From Madurella fahalii (Eukaryota; Ascomycota; Sordariomycetes; Sordariales), in contig CM056877.1 of assembly GCA_029876055.1 (NCBI GenBank), positions 2,976,001 to 3,040,000 on the forward strand: a stretch of DNA of 64,000 bases, given 5' to 3'. Both the position numbers and the translations under genes were made by a program. Below the pieces are notes generated by a model. The model was not told the origin of the DNA and ran no database searches. It saw only the letters and a program-made list of their open reading frames with translations. Position 1 is the stretch's first letter. Every line of letters begins with the position of its first letter. This document shows positions 21,156 to 32,189 of this stretch, piece after piece.

Positions 21156-21213
21156 TGTCGCGCAAAAACGATGCCGCAATTGCTGTCCAGCAATTGCACC
21201 TTAAGTATGACAC
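21156..21213 (+). repeat. Direct repeat, copy 1, with internal hairpin
   Basis: This 58-bp unit recurs at 21452-21509 with only four differences, all transitions. Inside it, a 10-bp perfect stem (GCAATTGCTG at 21176-21185 and CAGCAATTGC at 21188-21197) closes on a 2-nt loop. Confidence 0.8.
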
Positions 21214-21451
21214 ACCCACCAGGGCGAGGTTTTACCTAGCGGGCTCTGAACTGCCCGCTCTGAACCGCCCTGTTTTCCCGTAGCTGAGGAGAATTATTTT
21301 TTTGTACTGCGGACGCTCCCCTCCTTTTTACGTCAAAATTTGCTCGGTCGGACTCTGTCTGGTTCGAACGGCTGACCTCTTGCTGCGTGCCCTGGGGACA
21401 CAGTGCAACTGCTGCCAATTGGGGCTAAGTGCGGAATTAAAGACTCATAAC

Positions 21452-21509
21452 TGTCGCGCAAAAGCGACGCCGCAATTGCTGTCCAGCAATTGCACCTTAA
21501 ATATGACGC
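21452..21509 (+). repeat. Direct repeat, copy 2, with internal hairpin
   Basis: Second copy of the unit at 21156-21213, with the same 10-bp stem at 21472-21493. The 238 bp between the copies carry no gene. The arrangement resembles the ends of a small non-autonomous element, but no terminal duplication was found. Confidence 0.8.
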
Positions 21510-22342
21510 AAAGCAAACAACAGCCACAAGCCTCGACTGTGATATTCAGCAGAGAAAACACGACTTTATCCGACGAAACAAATCCGAACAAGCCCGCTTG
21601 GGTGTTGTAGGCGTGTGTTGAATCGAGGGATCGGGTCCGAGTGAGCTTGTAGTGCTTTTGTCTTGAACACTATCTCCGCAGAGCGATAACCGTTCGATTT
21701 TGACTGCGAGCATACTGCGTCCCAAATCAATCTAGTCTGCATTAAGTAGTTCAGATTTGTACTGTTAGGCCTCAACAGAGCTAGGAGCCCGGCTTGCCAA
21801 CAAAAGACTGCAAGTTGTCAGCATCATGTAGGTGTTACCAAGCGCCTGCGGACAACTCAGAGCGATGGCAGCTGCAACTTGCAACCTGGGCCCAACCTCG
21901 TCGGCGAGGTTGCATGTATGACTCCGTCCGAAAAGTAAGGCACCCAATGATGAGGCCCACCGGCAGAGCATGGAGAGCCAGGGAAGATGGCCGAAATGCA
22001 GGCGTTGTCTTGTTGGACCCCAAAAGATCCAATCGCCGGTCGTTTACAGAGTACTTCTGGTGTACACAACCGGCCCCGCTGGGAATGCTGGCAAGCCGAG
22101 TCGCCGCCGAGTACTGATGAGGGGTCGCTCATTGATTTAAATCCCAGCTTTGTCGCGCGGTCAGGTTCCTCTCTCACTTTCCCCAACTCCACAACTCATC
22201 CCCCCACATAGCCCTTCTTCAGGTGTGTTTTTCTGACGTGCTGAGAGTCTGGGACGCCAGCGATTCCCGGAAACATTACTAGTCTGAAAGAACCGACACA
22301 CGCTTCTCAAGTCTCTCTACCTCACCCGGACAAATACTAGAA

Positions 22343-22503
22343 CCAGTAATATAGCGGGGAAAGGGTGGGTCACGGTCATGAGAGCCGGTCGCGCGCCTGG
22401 CGATCACAACTCTCATCATCAGAACCAGTACGAACGGGGCGCCACGATTGCCAGCGCGCGGAACTCATGACCGAGACCCACCCTTTCCCCGCTATATTAC
22501 TGG
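22343..22503. mobile_element. Foldback / MITE-like element with 40-bp terminal inverted repeats
   Basis: The arms 22343-22382 and 22464-22503 are inverted copies differing at one base, starting CCAGTAATATAGCGGGG and ending in its complement. The 81-bp centre is itself partly self-complementary (around GCGCGCCTGGCGATCA and its opposite), so the whole 161 bp can fold into one long hairpin. There is no coding capacity. This fits a MITE or foldback element; no clear target-site duplication could be assigned. Confidence 0.75.
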
Positions 22504-23207
22504 TCTGCGGCCCGAGCGTGGCTCGGGCTCGGTATTCGCCCTGGGCTTCCTTCTCTTCTCCCAGTCAAGAAACTTCCTTCTTCGCTTCGAGCAAAATTGT
22601 GAGTTTGCAACCCATCGCCTTGACTCTAGCTACCGTTTCGGGTGCTCACAATCGTTGCCAAAAGTTGCCGCCCTATCGACGTCTTCGCAACCCCGCGTCC
22701 AACTCGCATGTCAGGCCTCTCGCTGTCCAAGCAGGGCATCTTGGGGAGAAGCACGTAACCGCATTGGAAGTTGACCGTTACGGCGAGCAGCTAGATGCCA
22801 TGCTTCTTGTGTGCTTCTCCAGCATGATCCTTCCTGCTCGGACATCGAGATGGCGACTGACGGCCGACGCAACCGATGCGTTCGGGGTCATGGCGGCAGT
22901 ATCAGGAGGAAGTTGGCGTCGGAAGACTCGCACTTGTACATCATGGATAACGTACATTTACTACTTCCCTCTAGGTGACATCGTTCAAAACTAACATGAT
23001 GTCTACGGTACAGCAGATTGTCGGACCTGGATAGTCCGTCGTTAAAAGGTCCCGCTGCAATCCGTAAACTTCGGATAGCGAAACAGAATCAAAGCTGCCG
23101 CTCACGCTCACGCTCAACATCAACGAAACGAAAACAAGAACTCCAACAACAAAGCCTACTGTCGACAGGAGCGCGGGACATCGACTTACCGTCGCGCTTG
23201 GTTCAAG

Positions 23208-24128
23208 ATGGAGGCCCAGAATGACGATTTCAGCCTCGAGGAGTGGCCCTCCTTGTATCACGACAACTTCGACGAAAGCTTTACCGCCTGGGAACCGCCG
23301 AACCTAGAGAACACCGACCGCGAGGAGTTGCCATCGAATTATTTATTACCAGATGATGTTGAAGCCGAGGATCTCCCCCCTTACTACCATCTGAACAGAC
23401 TCGGTATTGACGTCTTAACTAACGAACCCCTCGACTACATAATCAGCGTGGATCCATCTGGGTTTGACCCCGGGTTTGAGACAGAGCCTACCTCACCCAG
23501 CAGTTCGGCCGACGTGTGGTGGACTTCAACAGAGTCCGTCTTGGCCGACTCATCAACTTCACCCGAGATGTCGTCTCTGTCTCCAGATTTGCTGCACCCA
23601 CCATCACCGGCGTACCTTAGCTCACTAGAAAACTCACCCATCGACGTGGTCCAGATGTCGGTAAAACATAGAGTCAACATCCCACCTACCGGGGGTAGTG
23701 TTCCCCAAAGCCTCACAAGAACCCCGGCGGTCCAGTCGTCGCCATCGGAGGCGAGCACCACCCACCAACCCCACCAGAAACCCAGCCGGACCCGTCTCTC
23801 CCAGTATGCCTCACGTTCCCCCAGATAGTGTTTACGGTCAAAGAGGTTTCTAACAATAGCACGGCGTCACAGACGGGAGCGCCGCAAACGCGACAAGCCA
23901 GTGAAATGCCCCATTTGCAACAAGGGCCATCAGTACATGGCGGACCTGAACAAACACATCCTCGCCAGGCATCGAGATGTGGCGGCGTCATTCAACCTCT
24001 CGGCGACAAGGCATGTCTGTGACTGGTGCTGCAAGTCGTTTGCGAGACGCGACCATCTCCTCAGACATCTGACGAGGAAGCACGGGCGACCTAAGGAGTG
24101 GCGGTCACGGAAACAGAAGACGGCTTAA
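23208..24128 (+). CDS. C2H2 zinc-finger protein (putative transcription factor)
   Basis: Exons 23208-23803 and 23873-24128, joined in phase 2 over a 69-nt intron (GTATGC...TCACAG, branch TTCTAAC), give 283 residues. The acidic, Pro/Ser-rich N-terminal 190 residues (many Asp/Glu/Tyr/Leu in the first 80) look like a disordered activation region. A basic patch SQRERRKRDKPV, formed across the splice junction, leads into two C2H2 fingers: CPICNKGHQYMADLNKHILARH and CDWCCKSFARRDHLLRHLTRKH. Both have C-x2-C-x12-H-x4-H spacing. The protein ends in a basic tail (HGRPKEWRSRKQKTA). Two paired fingers at the C-terminus behind a long acidic region is a common fungal regulator layout. Target genes unknown. 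Confidence 0.82.
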
Positions 24129-25716
24129 CAACATGGGCTGTGGGCATTTGGCTTGGGGCTGATTTTGGAGTTTGTCGGTTTAGCGAGCGTGTATTGCCAT
24201 TTTGAGCTTTTTTTGTTTTCCTCTTCCGACAATTATTTTTCCGCTTGAAGGGTTTCCACGGTGGTATACAAAGGTGTTGAGTTCTCCGGGGCCCGCGGGG
24301 TCCGCCTCGCGTCCCCGGGGACTGGGAATATCTGGCTGCCTATTGTCAACTTATGATCTACGTTATGAGCGCGGCAATGAGTTTCATGATGTCAATTCGA
24401 ATTCTCTATCCCCCCTTCTCGAGTCTTGTTCGGATGACCCGCGTGTGAGACTGAAGAGCGCCACATACCACTGACTATGCTGCCTATCTCGCTCTTTTCT
24501 GACAGCGGCGGTGGGTTTTGGGCCCAAGCAGGAACGTGAATTGCAAGAATGAGGCTTTTGTCGTGATGGCTGCGTCCAGGGCGCAGCCATCCGCCCCCCC
24601 GTTCCGCCGCATGGGTGGGCGGTTTGCAACAAGCCAGGGTTCCCATTCGAGGCGGTACAGTAAGGCAGCAAGATACTGGAGCATACCGTGGGCCCAACTT
24701 CGTGACTTTATTCGCTAGTAGAAAAATGGCTCGTGTAACGGACAGTGGAGCGCAACACAGAACATCCTCCCTAGCCTCAACGCGACTGCGCGATGGTTTT
24801 GCCAGGTACACGCTCGTTGTTGTGGCAGGATCCCGGTGACACGAGATATAGGTTGCCATGAGTTTGATTCCTTCTCGCATGGCACTCGACGCGAGGTTTC
24901 ATCGGGTGTGTGGCTTTGGCTTATGTTAGCTAAGACGTCAAGGCTGACTTAACAGCTCCGGGTGTTCCGCGGACCCACTTGCAACGGGTCGCTTGGGGCA
25001 ATCCGCGCACCCCACGATGAAATTACGATGAAATCGAAGATCTGGTCCACAATTTCGGATCCCAATCCGAGTAACTGGGCATGGTATGCTCTCTGGTTTC
25101 ATCATTCTTCTTTTTCAGCTTGATGAGGTAAGCACCTTCATCCCCAGCAACTGCCGAGACGAAACAATTCGCCTGCATTCGAGAAGCCCAGCTGTTCCTC
25201 CTAGGCGCATTACGCAGAAAACGCTCAAGAACGGGAAATATTGTTATTTTATTATTATTCTTGCCCCCCCCCCCCCCCAAAAAAAAAAAAAAAGTATTGT
25301 AAAAGAAACAGGACTAACTGAATACAGAGATACACTGTATTGTATACTGTACTCTGTAGCACAGACTCCAGAAACGTCAATCAGTTCGCCTGGACCCAAA
25401 CCAGGGTTAGGGTGTGGCCTGTGCATGCTCTCCGGAACCGACCACTTTCGTAAGATCTCGGCACTTTTCAGCCCTATGGCGCGCCGAGCTACCGAGGCGA
25501 CCCGACGTCAGTGCTGAATCCACCCGCGATCTGCCCCGCGTTTTCCATCTCGACGCGTCTCGAGTGAGACTCAAACTACTCGACAGCCAAGGCGAAATCA
25601 GTCTCCACCCCCGCTCGTCCACAGAAAAAAGGCCAATTTTTGTTCAAAGGTACCATGACGAGGTGACATCCCGTTTTCGACACCCTTCGCTTCCAGAAAA
25701 GCCAACAGAGTTCACC
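24129..25716. other. Intergenic region
   Basis: About 1.6 kb with no supported gene. It has a C15-A15 homopolymer junction at 25264-25293. The last ~200 bp before 25717 are probably the PSF2 leader; the frame is open there but carries no PSF2-like residues before the ATG. Confidence 0.45.
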
Positions 25717-26710
25717 ATGGCCCTGCCCCTCCCGCCGGGCCTGAACCATGCCGAGGTGGCCTTCCTCGCCGAAATGGAAATGGTGACGGTCGTCCCGCGC
25801 CAACGCCTCGAGAGCATCGACCTGCTAGGCGTAAGTCCATACCCACCGATCCCCGCATCCATTTCTCCCTTCCTCGACTTTAAATACAAAACAAAAAAAA
25901 AAAAAGAAAAGAAAAGAAAAAAAAAAGAAAAAAAAAAAGAAATGAAAAAGAAATGAAAAAAGAAACTCTAACCAACCTCTTGGCTTGCAGGGCCAAACCC
26001 CGCCGCTCCGGCCTCCGCACCGCGCCGACCTGCCCCTCTGGCTCGCCCTCCTCCTCAAGAAGCAGCGCCGCGCCAACATCGTGCCCCCGCCCTGGTTGCA
26101 CCCCTCCTCGCTCGCCGACATCATCCACCGCGAGACCAAGGAGGACCCATCGGCCTTCTCGGACCCGCCCCCGCCCCCGGCCCGCGCAGACCCCGCCCGC
26201 CCGGGCCTCGCCCGCCGCCTCCCTTCCTTCCCGGACCAACAACAACAACAACATCAACAGCAGCAGGAAGGCGATGTGCGATTGTCCCCGCCGTTCGTGC
26301 CCTCGTGCACGGCGGACGCGCCCGCCGGCCACCTGCCGTACCACTGGTTAGAAGTAGCGGAGCAGCTGCTGGCGCACGCGGGCGACGACGTGGCCGGGCT
26401 CGGGGGGACGGGGACGGGGGCGGCGGGCGCGGGCGCGGGCGAGGTGCGGTCGCTGCTGCGGGACCTGGTCGAGGTGCGGGCGGCCAAGATGCGGAGCAGC
26501 GCCGCGGCGCTCGAGGGGTTCGGCGGCGGGCTGATGAGCCTGCGCGGCGTCGGCGCGGTCGAGCTGGCCGAGAGCCGCGGGTTCGTCCTCGGCGTCATGG
26601 ACGGCGTCAGGAAGATCGGGGCCGGGACCGAGGCGGCGCGGCGCGAGCGCGAGGAGGAGATGGGCGCTGCTGGGGAGCTCGAGGGGAGCGATGAGGAGAT
26701 GGGCTTTTGA
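25717..26710 (+). CDS. PSF2: GINS complex subunit Psf2 (DNA replication)
   Basis: Psf2 is one of four GINS subunits that join Cdc45 and Mcm2-7 to form the CMG helicase at replication forks. Exons 25717-25830 and 25991-26710 (phase 0, GTAAGT...TTGCAG) give 277 residues. The start MALPLPPGLNHAEVAFLAEM is typical of fungal Psf2, followed by VTVVPRQRLESIDLL. Across the intron comes GQTPPLRPPHRADLPLWLALLLKKQRRANIVPPPWL, cited here in parts: PPHRADLPLWLALLLKKQ and RRANIVPPPWL. The helical core continues with HWLEVAEQLL, LLRDLVEVRAAKMR and RGVGAVELAESRGFV. Family members are often 180-250 residues; the surplus here is a Pro/Gln-rich insert (~85-130), a short Gly/Ala loop (~165-180) and an acidic tail. 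The 160-nt intron is unusually A-rich. Confidence 0.93.
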
Positions 26711-26970
26711 ATGGAGGAGAGGGGGGGGGGGGGTGGTATATATATAGGTTGTGAGGGCATGGACATATTATGGCGGTCAAGAAGAGGGGAGGGGAAGGGA
26801 GGGGTTAAAATAGTTGGGTTGGTAAAATGTCATGTTGCTATGTTCGGCTCCTGAGCCGCGAGTTCTATCTTCGCTGATGCTCTACCCAAAACAAGCACTT
26901 CTATTCCTCCAACGCCGTGCTCATAATGCCTCGTCGGACTCATCAAACTTACCTTAGGCTTTCAATTTGT

Positions 26971-29940
26971 TCACCACGTGCCCCTCCTAGGCCTCTGCAT
27001 GATACCCGGGTCATTCCGACCCAAGACTTCCATAACAATGGCATCATACGACCATCTTCGGTTCACCTCGTCGAGAGCACCAAGACTCACCGGCTCTTCG
27101 GCCGCAACAGCACCATGTCCATGGGCCTTTGTGCTGGTGGAAAAAGCAGACACAGATGGCCATGACAGGTCCTCCATCTTGACGGGGGCAGGCGGATTGG
27201 CTGCAGTCTCGCCCTGGTCCGTGCAAGCCTCGCGATCAGAGCTGTCGGAGCCAATGTTTTCTGACTCCGAATTCCGCTCCAGTTCCGGCTCGGTGGTGCG
27301 GCGGGGAGACGACGATGGCGATGACGAAGAAGAGCAGGCGCCAAGCCAAACGTCGATCTCATAGTAGGGCGACGCAAACAGGTTGGGCTCATTGCTACGC
27401 GCGGTGAAGAACTTCCTGAGCTGGGCGTCGGTCATCTCGTTGGGATCCAGGAGTGCTTTTTTCCAGGAGGGTGCTCCGGATGAGGAAGAAGGAGGTTTTG
27501 CTTGCTCGGTCTCATCAACCTTGACTTCGGGGCCTGACTGATCCATACCGGCTGTGGCTTTGTCGGTGGTGATAGACGAGTCAGATTGCAGTTCGCGGGA
27601 CCAGGACGCGCCGGCGCCATTGTCAGTTGGAGGCTCAAAATCCGTCTTTGAGTGCGTCTCGTCTACCTCATCCATGTCACAATGCGTTCTAGAGGCCAGG
27701 GGATCTGGCCGTTCAATGACAGCAGTATCGGGTGGTACTACCTCTGCATGCTCGGACGGTTGAACTGGATCTGCACCAGCAACTCTCGCGCGGGAATCAC
27801 AAATGCTGGTGGTCGAGCTAGGAACAGCGATGTCCAGGGACGAGCCTGCCTTCAAGCCAGCGAACGAGATGGCGTCGTCAGAGGTGTCCGCGTCTGCATC
27901 GGCGGCGTAACCCTCCTCTGTCATCTCTACCCCAGGTACGGACAGAACCTCGACAGTGCCCACATCCGACTCCACAGCAGATTCTTTATAAAGTGTGAAG
28001 AGGCCCGGGATGATGGTCTGGCTAGATTGCGAGGTGAAGCTGCTCCGCTGCTGCGGATATGCCGTCGAACTATCCGCTTTCGGGACTTTCACTGGAGTAA
28101 GGCGGTTTGCTTGCTGGGGCGTCTGTGGCGGGCCCTGTGGCGGCTGCTGCTGCTCAACAAGCGATGTGATGTCAATGCCTGAGTCGGGCAACTCCAGCCG
28201 CACGACAGTTTCCTTTACATCACCGCGCTCATCATCACCAAAATAATGAGTCGTCTGCGTTGAAGAAGCTCCCGTACTGTTGTGACTGGCGATCGTTTTG
28301 AGGTCGAGATTAACGTCTAGGTCAATGTCAGAAATAGAAGAGGCGGTGAAAATCCGAGGAGCAAGGACTGGTGACAGTGCGTTTCCGGTGGTGTCGGCGC
28401 CGTCGTCATCGCCGCAGACGCTGTCATGGACAGAAATATTTGACATGGTCGGACGTTGTTGGTCCTCGAAAGCCAGGTGGCGCTCGCCCGCGTCTCCAGG
28501 ATCTGTCGTGAATTTTGGGGGCGGTGTCGAGTAGAGAGCTTCTCTAGGGGCCTCCTGGATCCTCTCGCTACCCCGGTCGCCAGAGTGCCCATCACCATCG
28601 CTGTAGTCCTGGTCGCATTTATTATCGTGGAGACTGCTGCTACTTTTGCTGGAGGCATGTTCAGGAGGAGCAGGCTGCTCCATTTCGAGGTTCTCTTCGA
28701 ATGATTCGGAAGTTGCATGTGGAGAAAGCTCACCTGTAGATGAAACACTTCCGCTGCGCTTTATTTTCTTGGGAGATGATGGCAGATCGGGAGCATTCGT
28801 CTGGTCCTCACTGGTGCTGCTAAACTTCCATTTTCTGGTAAAGATACCATCACTGCTAGCCCTCTGCGGGCCAGCAGGCCGCTCAAGACGGGAGCAAGAC
28901 TCCAAGATGGTTAAGCTTGGCCGCGTTACTCTGGTTCTGGGACTGATTCCGCCGACAAGGTCTTCAATGCTAGGCACGCAGGTTCCACCGCACCGTTGCC
29001 CACAGGCGGTGCAAAAACGGATCTCAGCAGTGTCAAGTCCGGGCAGGTCCGGCGGAGGAAGTGACCGCCTTCTAACGCTAGCCGTGGCATGAGGCCCAAA
29101 TGAAAAGTCTTTGTCAAACTTTGGCTCGTCGTAATCGTGGTGCCATGTTCCCAACGCAGCACGGGATTCTCGACTATTGTAGGGGACAAGCATGAACCCA
29201 TCCTCGCTATCGCTCAAGTCGGAGTAGTCTGGAAGGTACGGTGTGCCCGGCCTGGACTGAGGGCTTGGAGCGCCCTCCCTTTCGAAAGGCACTGGCTCCG
29301 ATATTGATCCGGACGAAGGAGAGGTTAGGCTAGGCGCTTTGAAGGTAAAAGTCTTGCTGGGAGCAAATGATGCTTCGTAGGAATCAACACCAAAGCTGTC
29401 AGCCGGCTCCTGGATTGACCTAGACGAAGAACTGGTTAGGCTCGGCGGTCTGAAGACACGGGTCTTGCTTGGCGTTAAGGATGTCTCAATAGAATCGACA
29501 TTAAGGTCCTCGGCTGGAACCTCAGCTGGATTTTCAACCGCAGCTGGGCGCTCAACGGGTGCGGGAGCTCTGATATCGGGCTGGCTCTGGACGGCAATTT
29601 GTAAGCTGGATCTTCGTAGGGGCCATGAACCGCGTGGCCTCCTCGCCTTTGCATCCATGTCCAGCGCCACGAGAGGTGATGCGCCGGGCAGGGCCGCCCG
29701 AGACCTGGTCTGGCGAGGCTGGGTATTAGAGTAAGCATCTCCACGGCCTCGGGATGTCTCTGAGACGCGACGGCGCTTATTCGGCGCCGCAGCTGACGTG
29801 CCGGCGTGTCTCTTCGGGGCCATCCCTTGACTGTTGATAGGAGAAAGGGGCGGCAAAACGACTGCTGGAAAGACAAATGATTAAAACAGGCTGTAAAGAA
29901 ATAACGGCTGGATACCTCTCACCGGGAGAGAACGGAACAT
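26971..29940 (-). CDS. Large disordered protein, unknown function
   Basis: The main exon 29864-26971 encodes almost the whole protein. A small first exon 29940-29916, joined by a 51-nt intron (GTATCC...TTCCAG, phase 1), gives the start MFRSLPVRAVVLPPL and 972 residues in total; without it the first ATG would be at 29823. The sequence is mostly Ser/Pro/Glu-rich and probably disordered. A basic, nuclear-signal-like N-terminus (APNKRRRV) precedes two related ~45-residue units with the core TPSKTRVFRPPSLTSSSS and APSKTFTFKAPSLTSPSS. A Cys cluster FCTACGQRCGGTC lies near residue 300. The C-terminal ~130 residues look ordered, with SWKKALLDPNEMTDAQLRKF, SPYYEIDVWLG and ALDEVNRRWSYDAIVMEVLG. No named domain recognised. 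It converges with PSF2, 260 bp apart. Confidence 0.7.
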
Positions 29941-30975
29941 AAAATGATTAAAGAGACTGTTGGTGGTGTTGGTCAGTCGTACTGATGGCCGGTGGTGGGC
30001 ACCATTTGGATTTATGCGCTCTCTCCAATAGTTGATGTTTCTTTGTCCGCTTCAGGGCGCACCTTTTCTAGGCTGCGATTAATCTGAATGGTGCTGCAAA
30101 CAAAGTCTCTATTATTAGACCACGGTAACAAGGTGTCCACCGCCTCGTACACTGGCATTGTTGACGGTCCCGACGCTATTTAAATTATCGGGTCAGTCAA
30201 TGTGCGTGATCAACTTTTTCCTATGCTTCGGCAAGAGAACCGTGGTTTATGTACAGTTTAAGGGTTCCACGTCATTAGGACTGCTGCAACTTCAGCCGGA
30301 AGCGATCGCTGCGCGTTGGGTTGCAGCAAGCATCAGTTGCTGGCAAGCGTTCAGCCAGTGATCCAGTATGGGGGATTACCAGTAACACCGAGTAAAGGTA
30401 GGTAGTTTGCAAGTCGGTAATCGCTATTATGCCCCATGGTTGGTCAGCATCTACGAGTTGTACAACTCTGATACGCAAGGAGTTTCTGTGGTAGCCGCTT
30501 CTGACGGCGCGACCTGGTAGACTATCGACAATAGAGAGAGCGGTTTTGCCTATCGAGTGCTGTCAGTGACAAAGAAAGAGGAACTGCCGTATCTGAAACG
30601 ACCACTATTGTGTATCTTTATCCGTCGAGCACAATAAAATCGCCACAATGTTGCTCAGAACTCAAATAGGTTCCAATAATAGACAATGTCAAAGTGATGT
30701 TGGCATATTTGCAACATACCCTCCCAGCACAAAGAAACCTCAACCGTTCCTTCAATGCTTTGTTAGAAACCATATCTAAGCTTCTTCGTCTCAATATCCC
30801 CCTCGATCCAGGGAATTTAGGTGGTAAAATAAGCCGGAAACCGTATTGCCAGCCGCGCAACAGGCGTGTTCCGTCTCACCGACTTCAAGCTACAACTCCG
30901 TGTTTTCACCGGACCGCAACGGGCCACAACCAACCGCACCCAGCCATCACCAAGTCTTATTCACCGCCACCAAAA
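29941..30975. promoter_or_regulatory. Divergent intergenic region
   Basis: About 1 kb between two divergently transcribed genes, so it holds both promoters. No gene and no specific site recognised. The plus-strand frame stays open for 94 codons before the ATG at 30976 but looks non-coding. Confidence 0.4.
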
Positions 30976-31923
30976 ATGGACACCCCAACCGAAGCAGACC
31001 CGCGACTGGAAAACGCCTTCCAAGCCGCCTCGAGCAAGCGCGACGAAATCACAACCCTCATAGCCAGCCTGCAGGCGCTAGAACGCGAGCTCTCCGCGCT
31101 CGCCTCCTCCCCAGCCTTCACCACCACCAGCACCACCACCAGCACCGTCACCGGCCACTCGAGCACCCGCTACCACCAGTCCTCCCCGCACCACGCAGGA
31201 GGCGGAATCCCCTCATCCGCGTCGCTGCTCGCAGCCTTCTTCTCGCGCAAGCGGCACGCCTTCGTGCTGGTCGTCGCGCTCGCGCTCGCCCTCCTCGCCT
31301 CCCCGCGCAAATACCGCGCCATCCTGCGGTACTGGCTCGTGACGGTGGCGCTGGACCCGTTCGCGGGCTCGCTCGCGCCGCCGCCGCCCGTCCCGCACGC
31401 GTTCCGGCCGCCGCCGCGGGCGCGCGGGGTCTCGGCCTGGGGCGCCACGCTGGCGGCACTGCGCGAGGAGCCGACGGCGGCGTACCGCGCGGCGGCGGGC
31501 TTCGGCCTGGCCTACCTGGCCGTGTTCGCGCTGGGCGGGCTCGTGCCGTGGGCCGTGGTGGAGGCGGCGGCCGCGTGGCTCTGGCTAGGCCTCAGGGTGT
31601 ATTGGTTCGGTGTGGTCTGCTGCACGGCCGCGAAGGTGGCGGTTTGGCTGGCCAGGGTTGCCTTTCCGGGGAGTGTCGCGGTGGGACGTGAGGTCGGGAT
31701 CCAGCTGGCGAAGCAGTGGTGGGCCTTCCTGGTGCGGTATCGGAAGCCTATCTTTTGGGCCACGGCGGCTTGGATAGTTGCCAGTTTGGTGAGGGCAACC
31801 CCTATGGATTGGATTGCTGAAGGTATGTCGCGGTGGATGTTGTTGCAGACCGCTGAGGCGGCTTACATAGCTGGGGATATCTTGAGGGACATGGCTTGGT
31901 GGTTGGCGCAGAATTACTTTTGA
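30976..31923 (+). CDS. Multi-span membrane protein, unknown
   Basis: A single exon of 315 residues from the ATG in good context (CAAAAATGGACACC). The N-terminal 50 residues form a probable coiled coil (LENAFQAASSKRDEITTLIA, SLQALERELSALASS) followed by a Thr/Ser linker. Hydrophobic segments follow: HAFVLVVALALALLAS (~95-110), a long one around AAGFGLAYLAVFALGGLVPW and AVVEAAAAWLWLGL, VYWFGVVCCTAAKVAVWLA, and KPIFWATAAWIVASLV near the C-terminus. The end is amphipathic (AEGMSRWMLLQTAEAAYIAG). Between segments 1 and 2 lies a Pro/Arg loop. The coding DNA from 31220 to 31600 is very GC-rich. I do not recognise the family; the layout would suit an organelle or ER membrane protein. Confidence 0.72.
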   Translation: MDTPTEADPRLENAFQAASSKRDEITTLIASLQALERELSALASSPAFTTTSTTTSTVTGHSSTRYHQSSPHHAGGGIPSSASLLAAFFSRKRHAFVLVVALALALLASPRKYRAILRYWLVTVALDPFAGSLAPPPPVPHAFRPPPRARGVSAWGATLAALREEPTAAYRAAAGFGLAYLAVFALGGLVPWAVVEAAAAWLWLGLRVYWFGVVCCTAAKVAVWLARVAFPGSVAVGREVGIQLAKQWWAFLVRYRKPIFWATAAWIVASLVRATPMDWIAEGMSRWMLLQTAEAAYIAGDILRDMAWWLAQNYF

Positions 31924-32189
31924 GATGCGGCGTTCGAAGGTTAGAAACACATTCGTGATGCTCGGCTGGTTCGAGCTATATCCGTCGGATATTGACAGGC
32001 CTGGAGCATCTATAGGTAGTTCTCAATCTGACCTCTGCCTGTTTGGTCCTCCGGCCAGCAATGGCTGACCAGACATTGCGTTCTTCCTGTACATATTTGG
32101 ACCATCTTCAGTGTATTATCAATCCGACGCAATATCGTCTTCCCAAATATCATAAAGCGATGAAGGTATATCCGAAACACCAGCCATAT

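Larger units (their letters stand above)
19557..23207. other. Long intergenic region with hairpins and repeats
   Basis: No protein-coding gene supported over 3.6 kb. It contains a 20-bp palindrome and its near-copy (20656, 20848), a CCTAGGTA cluster (about 21070-21110), a pair of 58-bp direct repeats (21156, 21452) and a foldback element (22343-22503), each listed separately. The last ~200 bp look like the 5' leader of the zinc-finger gene. Confidence 0.5.

Noticed and set aside
21360..21372. GGTTCGAAC, a tRNA B-box-like stretch
   Set aside because: No A box at the right distance and no cloverleaf could be folded on either strand.
25264..25293. C15-A15 homopolymer junction
   Set aside because: Striking but most simply slippage or a sequencing-prone tract; no associated feature.
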